Source of the DNA: CAYTLQ01 sp964438715
Lineage (GTDB): Bacteria; Bacteroidota; Ignavibacteria; Ignavibacteriales; Ignavibacteriaceae
Length of the DNA: 18,127 bases
Direction of reading: 5' to 3'
Assembly: GCA_964438715.1 (NCBI GenBank)
Contig: CAYTLQ010000203.1
Coordinates: forward strand, 1 to 18,127
Every line of letters starts with the position of its first letter. The stretch's first letter is position 1. Below the pieces are notes generated by a model. It was not told the origin of the DNA. It did not search any database and worked only from the letters and a program-made list of their open reading frames with translations. Of the stretch, positions 1 to 8,600 are shown in pieces. Made by a program: the position numbers and the translations under genes.

Positions 1-1
1 C

Positions 2-991
2 TGGACATCATCCGCTCATCTTGCGCTTGAGGCAATGGGTATTTCAGAAGGTGATGAAGTTTTAGTTCCTTCTGTAACATTTACTGTCACTGCTGAAATC
101 GTATGTTATTTTAAGGCGCAACCTGTAATTGTTGGTATTGAAAGAGAAACCGGTAATATTCTGGTCAGCGCCATAGAAAAGGCTATTTCGAAACGAACAA
201 AAGCTATCATTCCTGTCCACTATGGTGGTCAGCCCTGTGACATGGATGAGATATCCGAGTTAGCCTCTCATCATAATATCCGTATTCTTGAGGATGCCGC
301 TCATTCTCTTCCGTCATATTATAAAGGAAAAAAAATTGGTTCATTCGGCGATGTTGTTTGTTTTAGCTTTTATGCCACAAAAACATTAGCAACAGGCGAA
401 GGCGGGATGATCTGCACTAGTGATGAGCAAATTGCTAAAAGAGCCACTATAATGCGACTCCATGGGATGAGCAGAGATGCCTGGAATCGATATACGGCAC
501 AAGGCTCGTGGTTTTATGAAATTGTAGCGCCGGGTTTTAAGTATAATATGACTGATATAAATGCCGCCTTAGGATTAGCTCAACTTAAAAAGTTGGATTC
601 CATGAACTCCATGCGCAAAACAATTGCTCAGAAATATATTCAGGCATTTAACGAGAGTGATCTTTTAACACTTCCTTTACAAAAATCTGATAGAGAAACC
701 TGCTGGCATCTATTTCCAATTTTACTTAATCTTGAGGCCATTAATATTGACAGATCGAGATTTATTAATGAAATGAAAGACGCAGGAATTGTTTGCAGTG
801 TCCATTTTATTCCTCTATACCGCCATCCTTATTATAAATCCACTTTTAGTTTAGATACAAAAGATTTTGCAAACTCAGAATTTTTCTATGAGAGGGAAGT
901 TTCTTTACCAATTTGGCCCGGTATGAGTGACGAGGATATTGACTTTGTAGCAGACACTACACTATCGATTCTCGAAAGGGCAAAAAAGTAA
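2..991 (+). CDS. DegT/DnrJ/EryC1/StrS-family sugar aminotransferase (5' partial)
   Basis: This is a PLP-dependent aminotransferase that most likely adds an amino group to a keto-sugar nucleotide for a surface glycan. The frame is open from base 2, and the residues before the first ATG (base 35) read WTSSAHLALEA, the conserved N-terminal element of the family. The real start therefore lies outside the window and roughly 40-60 residues are missing. Counting from the ATG at 35, EDAAHS (residues 86-91) holds the aspartate that contacts the PLP ring nitrogen. SFYATKTLATGEGG (111-124) holds the Schiff-base lysine, K116. The C-terminal region has the usual family pattern, including HFIPLYRHPYY. The stop TAA (989-991) is directly followed by the ATG of the sugar transferase gene, so the two are almost certainly cotranscribed and translationally coupled. 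A PglE-like role (UDP-4-keto-sugar to UDP-4-amino-sugar) is inferred from the neighbours. The exact substrate cannot be read from the sequence. Confidence 0.93.
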   Translation, partial: WTSSAHLALEAMGISEGDEVLVPSVTFTVTAEIVCYFKAQPVIVGIERETGNILVSAIEKAISKRTKAIIPVHYGGQPCDMDEISELASHHNIRILEDAAHSLPSYYKGKKIGSFGDVVCFSFYATKTLATGEGGMICTSDEQIAKRATIMRLHGMSRDAWNRYTAQGSWFYEIVAPGFKYNMTDINAALGLAQLKKLDSMNSMRKTIAQKYIQAFNESDLLTLPLQKSDRETCWHLFPILLNLEAINIDRSRFINEMKDAGIVCSVHFIPLYRHPYYKSTFSLDTKDFANSEFFYEREVSLPIWPGMSDEDIDFVADTTLSILERAKK

Positions 992-1570
992 ATGGGCAAA
1001 CACGGTACATTGATAAAGCGTCTCACTGACATTCTGTTGTCTTTAATAATAATCGTACTTGGGCTACCTTTTCTGATAATTGCGGCAATTTTGATCAAAC
1101 TTGACTCACCAGGACCTGTATTTTTCTTACAGGATAGAGTTGGACTTAATGGAGTAATTTTTAAGGTTTATAAACTTAGGACAATGGTCGATAAAGCCGA
1201 GATTAAGGGTCCGGTGCTTACACAGGAAAATGATCCGAGAGTAACCAGGATAGGCTGGTTGTTACGACGAACAAGTTTTGATGAATTCCCTCAATTTTTC
1301 AATGTACTGTTGGGGGACATGAGTATCATTGGGCCTCGTCCTGAAGTTCCGTCAATTGTAAAGGACTACACAGAATTTCAAAAACAGGTTCTTAAATACA
1401 AGCCCGGAATAACTGGCATAGTACAGGTAAGTGGCAGGGCTGCATTACCTATCGATGTAAAACTTGCTATGGATGTAGAATATTATGCAAAGGCTTCATT
1501 TTGGTCGGACTTGAAAATTCTTCTTATGACACCGGTTGTTATTCTAACCAACCGGGGAAATGTCATGTAA
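992..1570 (+). CDS. Phosphoglycosyl transferase (bacterial sugar transferase family, PglC/WcaJ-like)
   Basis: This is a small monotopic enzyme that moves a sugar-1-phosphate from a UDP-sugar onto undecaprenyl phosphate, the first membrane step of glycan assembly. At 192 aa it matches the minimal PglC-type form rather than the long WbaP/WcaJ form with extra membrane segments. One hydrophobic helix (about residues 12-35) is followed by LDSPGP (37-42), the kink and re-entrant motif of the family. KLRTM (61-65), the catalytic Asp-Glu pair D97-E98 in SFDEFPQ, GDMSIIGPRPE (108-118) and KPGITG (137-142) are all present. No key residue is missing. The ATG begins on the base after the upstream stop, with an AAGGG-like ribosome site about 11 bases before it. 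Together with the aminotransferase and the downstream 4,6-dehydratase it forms an apparent aminosugar-lipid initiation set. The family is certain; the donor sugar is inferred. Confidence 0.95.
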   Translation: MGKHGTLIKRLTDILLSLIIIVLGLPFLIIAAILIKLDSPGPVFFLQDRVGLNGVIFKVYKLRTMVDKAEIKGPVLTQENDPRVTRIGWLLRRTSFDEFPQFFNVLLGDMSIIGPRPEVPSIVKDYTEFQKQVLKYKPGITGIVQVSGRAALPIDVKLAMDVEYYAKASFWSDLKILLMTPVVILTNRGNVM

Positions 1571-1676
1571 AAATGCCCAATTTCTTTCCCCTGTAATTTT
1601 CATCACAATATAAAATGTTGTATTTTTAGTTTTTAACTTATTTCGTAAGTTTCTGTCAACACTATTTTAGACTGCT

Positions 1677-3695
1677 ATGATTAATTCCATGACGGGCTTC
1701 CTGAGAAGCGGGAATACAAAGAGACGATTTATCTTCGTCTTTTTAGATCTCATTGCTTTTTCAGCTTCACTCATTTCTGCTCTTTTCATACGATTTGAGT
1801 TTGAACCCGCATTTTTTGCTTCTTTTCCTTTACTTAGTTTCCTTGTATTATTTCTAATTGTAAAGTACTCAGTATTTGCCTTATATCGTCTGTACGATCT
1901 GAGCTGGCGATATGTTTCATTACAGGATCTTGCCAGTATTGCAAAAGCCACGGTCCTTAGTAGTGCAGTTATTTTTATAATTCTTTATGGATTCGATCTT
2001 AACGGATTTACGAGTTTTCCCCGTACGGTGCTTCTCCTTGATCTAATGATTACATTTATCCTGACCTGCGGGTTAAGAATTTCAAAAAGAATGTTTCTTG
2101 AGGTATTTCGGCGTGATGTTGGTACAGGAGGATTGAAACGCACATTAATAGTTGGGGCAGGGAGCAGTGGTGAACAATTATTAAGAGAGATTTACCGCAG
2201 TCAGCCAAGAAAATTTAATCCAATCGGGTTCATTGACGACGATATTAATAAACAAAATATGCACCTTCAAGGTATCCGTGTTGTGGGCACAACAGAGGAT
2301 CTTCCGTTTCTCATTCACCATCTCAAAACAGAGGTTATCATTATTGCAATACCATCTGCCGGTAGAGATTTATACAAAAAGATATACCGCATAGCAAGGG
2401 AAAACGGTATTGCTGATGTAAAGGTGGTCTCCACAATTAATGATATTTCCAATGTAATCAAAGTTAGTGTTCAGGATATAAGAGATTTGAATGCAAGCGA
2501 CCTAATAGGTCGGCAAGCAGTTTCAATCAATACAAAAGATATTATTAATTATCTTCGTAATAAAAAAATACTCATCACCGGAGCGGCAGGGTCCATCGGT
2601 TCCGAAATTGCACGGCAGGCAATTATGTATGACCCCTCTGTTGTTGGTATTCTGGATATTAACGAAAGTGATTTGGCGGATCTGGAATTACAACTCTCCC
2701 GAAATCACAATGGTCTTCCAATAAAGATGTTTCTTTGTGATGTTTCAATTCAGGATAAAATAGAAAACATTGTAAAAGAATTCAGGCCGGATGTTATTTT
2801 TCATGCTGCAGCATATAAGCATGTTCCGGTTATGGAAAAATTTCCGGAAGAAGCTATCAGGGTTAACATTCTGGGAACTCATAACTTAGCTACTGCGGCA
2901 AAAAAATATAAAGTTGAAAATTTTGTACTAATATCCACAGACAAAGCTGTTAATCCTACGAGTATTATGGGTGTTTCAAAACGCGTTGCAGAAAATATTG
3001 TTACGGGAATAGGTAGTGGAGGCGGCTCGAATTTTATTTCAGTTCGGTTTGGTAATGTAATCGGCAGTCGTGGTAGTGCACTGCCTATCTTTTTGGAACA
3101 GTTAAAACATGGCGGACCTATTACAATCACTCACCCTGAGATGAAACGATATTTTATGACAATTCCCGAGGCTGTTGCATTGGTTCTCCAGGCGGCATCA
3201 ACCGGTAAAAATGGTGATGTTTTTGTTTTAGATATGGGTAACCCTATTAAAATTGTTGATATTGTTCGCGAATTGATTTTAATGAATAATCTGGTTCCTG
3301 AGAAAGATGTAAAAATTGAATACACCGGTATCAGAGAGGGTGAAAAATTATTTGAAGAAGTACTTACTGCCGAAGAAGGTGTAATAAAAACAAATCATGA
3401 AAAAATTTTTAAGGCAAAACTTAATTGCGCTTATACTGAGGATTCTGTTCGTGAAGTAGTTAACCATTTTGCATCACTAATGAATGGAACTTCAAAAGAT
3501 GAACTGCGCAGAGTATTTAAAAAATATGTACCAACTTTCGACTGGACCAATAACGGAAATGGATCAAACGGTAATGGGAATGGCAACGGTAAGTCTCATA
3601 CGCATCAACCCGGAAATGGTTCAGCTATTCAATCACTCACGGATGAGTTTGGTGATTCACTTCTCACAGGAGAAAAATCACTGCATGCTTCCTGA
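1677..3695 (+). CDS. Membrane-bound nucleotide-sugar 4,6-dehydratase (CapD/PglF/WbpM-like)
   Basis: This is a 672 aa inner-membrane enzyme of the long SDR type that converts UDP-GlcNAc (probable substrate) to the 4-keto-6-deoxy sugar. About four membrane helices occupy residues 18-135. A first Rossmann-like domain starts at VGAGSSGEQ (159-167). The catalytic SDR domain starts at TGAAGSIGSE (301-310). AAAYKHVP (377-384) and STDKAVNPTS (420-429) are conserved family motifs, and MGVSK (431-435) has methionine where classical SDRs have the catalytic tyrosine, as in the large PglF/WbpM members. The NAD(P)-binding glycines and the TDK triad are intact. The last ~50 residues form a hydrophilic tail rich in Asn and Gly (N/G run at 625-638), which the core family does not need. 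No clear Shine-Dalgarno precedes the ATG at 1677; the ATG four codons later is possible. It lies 106 bases after the transferase, with no strong terminator between them. The product could feed the aminotransferase. Confidence 0.94.
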   Translation: MINSMTGFLRSGNTKRRFIFVFLDLIAFSASLISALFIRFEFEPAFFASFPLLSFLVLFLIVKYSVFALYRLYDLSWRYVSLQDLASIAKATVLSSAVIFIILYGFDLNGFTSFPRTVLLLDLMITFILTCGLRISKRMFLEVFRRDVGTGGLKRTLIVGAGSSGEQLLREIYRSQPRKFNPIGFIDDDINKQNMHLQGIRVVGTTEDLPFLIHHLKTEVIIIAIPSAGRDLYKKIYRIARENGIADVKVVSTINDISNVIKVSVQDIRDLNASDLIGRQAVSINTKDIINYLRNKKILITGAAGSIGSEIARQAIMYDPSVVGILDINESDLADLELQLSRNHNGLPIKMFLCDVSIQDKIENIVKEFRPDVIFHAAAYKHVPVMEKFPEEAIRVNILGTHNLATAAKKYKVENFVLISTDKAVNPTSIMGVSKRVAENIVTGIGSGGGSNFISVRFGNVIGSRGSALPIFLEQLKHGGPITITHPEMKRYFMTIPEAVALVLQAASTGKNGDVFVLDMGNPIKIVDIVRELILMNNLVPEKDVKIEYTGIREGEKLFEEVLTAEEGVIKTNHEKIFKAKLNCAYTEDSVREVVNHFASLMNGTSKDELRRVFKKYVPTFDWTNNGNGSNGNGNGNGKSHTHQPGNGSAIQSLTDEFGDSLLTGEKSLHAS

Positions 3696-3844
3696 TGAAC
3701 GATATAATGAACAGGTTTTTATTTTAACTTACTTTTGATTAACTTTTCACAATTGTAAAGACTAAAAAGGAGAATTGAACTTAAAACTTTGATACCTATT
3801 CGTCCTGTGGATGATTTATTATATTAAGAATAGAATCTTATTCC

Positions 3845-5563
3845 TTGTTTTCAGGTATTTCATTGAGTTCAATCCTAAAAAAATTTTTGCGTAGTCCGGT
3901 TAAAATTCCTTTCTGGAAAATTACTTTTCTTCTCACCATAACATTCCTTTTCACAAGATTTGCTTATGCCCAGAACACTTCGGTTCACATTAGCCATCCG
4001 GTGTACCGCTATCTTGCACTTGAGTCTGCCTCGGGCAGGCTTGAAGGGTACGAATCGTTACAATTACCACTATCCAAAAATCAAGTAATTTCTTTGTTGA
4101 AAAAAATTAATCCCGATACATTAGGATTGTATGACCTCGCTTCAGTGAAAAATTCATTTATTCGTGAATTCTCATCTACATACCCTGAAAATATTTACCG
4201 TAATGAGTTTACACCATCGGATTTATTCAGCTCTGATGAGAAAAGGCATTTTTATGAATATTCCGATTCCATTCTTTCATTTTCATACGATTTTATCGGA
4301 ACAATTAAAAATGTAAATACAATTTCGGAAAAGAGACAATCTGGCAGTGGTCTTTTTACAATAGGAGGAAGGTTTTTACTCGATTTTCCAAATGGCATCG
4401 GAATAGAATATTCTGTTTATAACGGCTTTGTTATGGGCAGTAGAATGAGTGCGGTATATGACAGGCGCGTTAGAAATAGTTTTACATTTCAACAAACCGG
4501 TATTAATAATTTTGACGAAACTTATGGATATATTCGTTACTGTAGCCCGTTGTTTACTTTACAAGCAGGAAGAGAACAAATTACCTGGGGTAGATCATCA
4601 CTTGAACCGATGATGATTGGAAATGCAACTCAGCCTCTCGACTTTATTCGAATGAATTTGAACTATGGGATACTATCATATAGTTTTTTACATGCCTGGC
4701 TGGTTGAGAAACCTGTCAAGGACTCTCTGATAGCTTTTCCCGGTATCAAGCCGGAAAAGGCGATTGCAATTTCGCGTTTGGGATTTAATTTTTCGAAGAA
4801 ACTTCGGCTTGGGATTTTTGCGGCAATTGTGTATGCTAATAGAACTTTTGAAGCTGCATATCTTAATCCGTTTATTTTTCATGAGTCAGCACAAAGAAGT
4901 TTGAATGATGTTGATAATTCATTCCTTGGGGTAGATGTGGAATATAAACCATTACAAGGGATAGTTGTAAAGCCTGAAATTTTATTGGATGATTTTAACC
5001 TTGGAAAATGGATTGAAGAAGGTATAACCTCCCGAAATAATGGTATGTTGTGGAGTATTAGTTTCGATCTTTCCGGTCCGATTCTGCCAAATAATGTGCT
5101 TCTTTCTGCAACAATTCTGGAAATTAGACCTTTTACATTTACACATCCGGCACCCGGATTAACCTTGGCATATACCAACAATGATAAACCTCTTGGGGTA
5201 AATGCTGAACCCAACAGCAGGGTTATTGCAATTAGCATTGACTATTTCCCCTCAGAGAAGATATTAGTTACGCCATTTTATCGATTCAGTATTCATGGAG
5301 ATAATGAGTACGACAGTTCAGGAAAATTAGTACGAAATGTTGGTGGTGAGTTTCAACATAGTTACTCCTACTATACACCATTTCGATTAAAAATTCTTGA
5401 TGGCATCAGGGAATACAAAACGGAATATGGTTTTGATATTATTTACAGAATTAGTTCAGCTATTATGTGCAGTTTCAATTATCAATATTCATTGTTTAAA
5501 AAAGCAGATGAACAAAATTCAAGTCATTTCGCAAGTTTTGGCCTGCGTTTTTTCGATTTTTAA
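3845..5563 (+). CDS. Outer-membrane beta-barrel, capsule-assembly Wzi-like protein
   Basis: This is a predicted exported outer-membrane protein of 572 aa. The N-terminus has a basic stretch and a hydrophobic core (about residues 23-38) ending AYA|QNTS, a good signal peptidase I site after residue 42. The body alternates polar and hydrophobic residues, as beta-barrel strands do, and the protein ends in FGLRFFDF with a terminal phenylalanine, typical of barrels inserted by BAM. The segment from G242 (GREQITWGRSS, then ATQPLDFIRMNLNYG) resembles the conserved core of the Wzi capsule-assembly family, which holds exported polysaccharide at the cell surface. The start is uncertain. No ATG fits, the frame is closed upstream at 3812-3814, and TTG codons at 3845, 3863 and 3887 are all possible. 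The last gives the most conventional signal peptide. No ribosome site is obvious. It lies 149 bases after the dehydratase and 55 bases before the C25 peptidase. The Wzi assignment is from recalled family features and is less certain than the barrel and export calls. Confidence 0.78.
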   Translation: MFSGISLSSILKKFLRSPVKIPFWKITFLLTITFLFTRFAYAQNTSVHISHPVYRYLALESASGRLEGYESLQLPLSKNQVISLLKKINPDTLGLYDLASVKNSFIREFSSTYPENIYRNEFTPSDLFSSDEKRHFYEYSDSILSFSYDFIGTIKNVNTISEKRQSGSGLFTIGGRFLLDFPNGIGIEYSVYNGFVMGSRMSAVYDRRVRNSFTFQQTGINNFDETYGYIRYCSPLFTLQAGREQITWGRSSLEPMMIGNATQPLDFIRMNLNYGILSYSFLHAWLVEKPVKDSLIAFPGIKPEKAIAISRLGFNFSKKLRLGIFAAIVYANRTFEAAYLNPFIFHESAQRSLNDVDNSFLGVDVEYKPLQGIVVKPEILLDDFNLGKWIEEGITSRNNGMLWSISFDLSGPILPNNVLLSATILEIRPFTFTHPAPGLTLAYTNNDKPLGVNAEPNSRVIAISIDYFPSEKILVTPFYRFSIHGDNEYDSSGKLVRNVGGEFQHSYSYYTPFRLKILDGIREYKTEYGFDIIYRISSAIMCSFNYQYSLFKKADEQNSSHFASFGLRFFDF

Positions 5564-5618
5564 TTTTTAATAAGGAAATGTTTAGGATTCTTTCAGAGCA
5601 AAAAAACGAGGATTTTTA

Positions 5619-8600
5619 ATGGTCCGTAATCTTCTTGTTATTGTTATCGTACTTTCTTTTGAAATTTATGCGGTCGGGTCGCCTTCAATAAAAGTAATTG
5701 GAAAAAGTTATGACTATACTATTGTTGAAATTAATTCCAAAGGCGCTTTTGAGGTAAAAGATTCTCTTATTGATGGTATCCGGTATTCATATATTAAAAG
5801 TAAAACCTATTCTTTCAGAAAACCGGGAGAACCATGGCTTCCGGAAGTTTTCTTCGCTCTTGGTATTCCATTTAATTCTTCGGTAAACACGATTGTATTA
5901 AATCAAGAAAGTGAAATAATTGAGGATAAGTTTATTTTACCTTATCCTGCAACGGACTCGGCCGGGCTTCAATATGAAAAATCGGATTTTGACAGAGCCA
6001 TATACAGTTCGAACAGATTTTTCCCGGAGCAGGCGGCAGTGGGGTATGAACCAGCAGTTATGCGGTATGCTAAAATTGCTCATATTGGGTTTTCACCGTT
6101 TCGTTTCAATCCCGTTACGAAACAATTACAATTCATAAAAAAGGTACGAATAAAAATTGAACACAAATCGAATAATATTTATGAAGGATATCAGCCTGTC
6201 AGTTCAGATCCGTTGACCGAAAAATTTTTGAAAGACGGTGTATTAAATTATTCGATAGCAAAAACATTTATGGCGAAAATGCCATCTGCCACTAACTTAC
6301 CGCAAACAGAGTATTGGTACAATCCGGATAAAGTTTACTACAAAATTTATCTCAAAGTGAAAGGACTGTACGAGATCAGTTATAGTGATTTTCTCAATGC
6401 CGGAGTAACTATTGCTCCGGGTACGAAAGTAAACCAGATACAGATGTATAATGACGGTAATAATGTTCCTGTTGAAATAAAAGATGATGGAGACGGAATT
6501 TTTAACAATAGCGATCATATTCGTTTTATAGGTAAAACCCCGACCCCTACCCCATACGCCACGCAAAATATTTATAACAATACAAATGTTTACTGGATAA
6601 CATTTGAGGCTGATAGCAATCAAATAACCCGTTACCGTTACAAAAATAGCGCTCCTGTTTCGTGGGATTATACAGATCAGCGCTATCAGAGAGTCGATTT
6701 TTATGAAAAAGACAGTATTTATGAAAGACTTGGATATGCTCCGGATGGAAACAGAGACTATTGGTATTGGGACAAAGCCTCCGGATATAATAACTCACCT
6801 ACATATCGATTTAGGGGACAATTTCAACCATTCAAGAATTTTAACTTATTTTTCCCCTTTGTGAAGATTCGTGTGAACATGCACGGAATGACGACATATA
6901 ATTGTTTTTATGATCATAATGTGCGCATCTTAGTAAATGACAAGTTTGTCGGCGAAGCGAAATGGAATGGACAGGAATCCTACACATTTGAGGGAAGTTT
7001 TATGGTGAGCGTTGATAGTGTAAATATCTATCCCGACGGAAACTATGTTACTATTGAAACTCCGGGCACTCAATGCCATCCCTCCAAAAGTGATGAAATT
7101 CGGGTTAATTGGTTTGAGTTTACTTATTGGAGTGATAACAGAGTTGCGGGGAATGTTTACAATTTCAGCAGTGTTGCCGGTTCATTTGGCGCGGTTCGTC
7201 ACTGGTTGTGGCAGTGGACGAGTGATACAATGAAGGTATATATACCCTCACGAGCAGAAATTCTAATAAATCCGACTTTTTTAAATGATGCCGACAAAAC
7301 AGTTCTTTTTGTGGATACATTAAATGGTCAAACGGAATATTTTGCTTATGGCGACAGTGTATTCCTGAAATTTGACTCAATAAGAGCTGACATACGGTCT
7401 TCGCTGAGGGATGTTACAAATGGCGCTGATTATCTTATTATCTCTCATAGAAAGTTTTCACAAGTTGCTGAAAGACTGAAAATCTTTCGCGAAACACATT
7501 TTCCGGATACTTCAATTTCTAGTCCCAGAGTGAAGATTGTATATGTGGATGATATTTATGATGAGTTCTCCTATGGACTACTTGATCCTATGGCTTTACA
7601 GAAATTTGTAAAACATGCTTTTGAGAATTGGCAATCTCCGGCAGTTTCTTATGTGGTTTTATTGGGAGATATGAGTTATGATTATCGCGGGAAGTATTCT
7701 ACCAGCAGACCTAACTATATACCCTCTATTCCACATCATTCATATACCTACGGTCAATCGGCAAGTGACAACGGCGTGGTGACAGTTGCCGGCAATGATA
7801 TTCTGCCTGATGCAGGATTGGGGCGTATTTCTATTGAAACAGTTGAAGAGGGTAATGCAATTCTTGACAAACTCGAAACATATCCCGATGATAATAATAA
7901 GGTGTGGAAAGAAACTGTATTATTAATGGCATCGGGACTTAACCCGGAAGATGAATTACGCTTCGGGTTTAATGAGGCATCAATGTCTCTGGATACAAAC
8001 ATTGTCCAGAGTAATGGTTATCGTTCCAGAAAAATATTTCGCTATCCTAATAAACCGGAACATCTTCCTTATCAGGGAACCACCGCTGATATTCGTTCAG
8101 CATTTAATGAAGGCTGTATTCTAGCAAACTATTACGGCCATGGCGGAGGATATCAATGGGATGAGACATTTCTGAATGAAGATATTTATATAATTCAAAA
8201 TGGCCGAAAAATGCCATTGGTACTTAGTGTTACTTGTTACACTGCTCATTTCGATAACCAGAATGTTTTTGGAGAGCAATTCCTGAAAGTACCCGGTAAA
8301 GGCGCAATTGGATTTTTTGGTAGTTCAGGACTTACGCATTGGGAAATAGGGAAATATATAAACACATTCGTGTTTGATGAAATATTTTTACGAAAAAATA
8401 CAGTTAGCGGTAGTACATTTCTAAACGCAAAAGCCCTGACACCGCCAATAGGGTATTACGCTAACCAGATTGCACTCCTTACATATCTGGGCGACCCATT
8501 ATTAAAAGTTGCGTTGCCTACTGAGGTGGATCTTGCAGTCACAGCAAATGATATTGATTTTACCCCTTCTCACCCTCTTGTAGGTGATTCGGTAGTTTTT

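Noticed and set aside
3484..3738. 84-codon + strand frame overlapping the end of the dehydratase
   Set aside because: It overlaps the conserved dehydratase frame for most of its length, lacks a ribosome site and shows no domain character; its own part beyond 3695 is about 14 codons.
3811..3894. ATG with a hydrophobic start (MIYYIKNRILFLVF) just before the Wzi-like gene
   Set aside because: It is in another frame and stops after about 27 codons; it would need a frameshift to join the barrel, and nothing in the sequence supports one.
4879..5238. 119-codon - strand frame inside the Wzi-like gene
   Set aside because: It lies wholly antisense within a gene with signal peptide and barrel features; the composition is that of a shadow frame.
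6297..6798. Two overlapping - strand frames inside the C25 peptidase gene
   Set aside because: Both are antisense to continuous, domain-rich coding sequence and overlap one another, with no recognisable motif.
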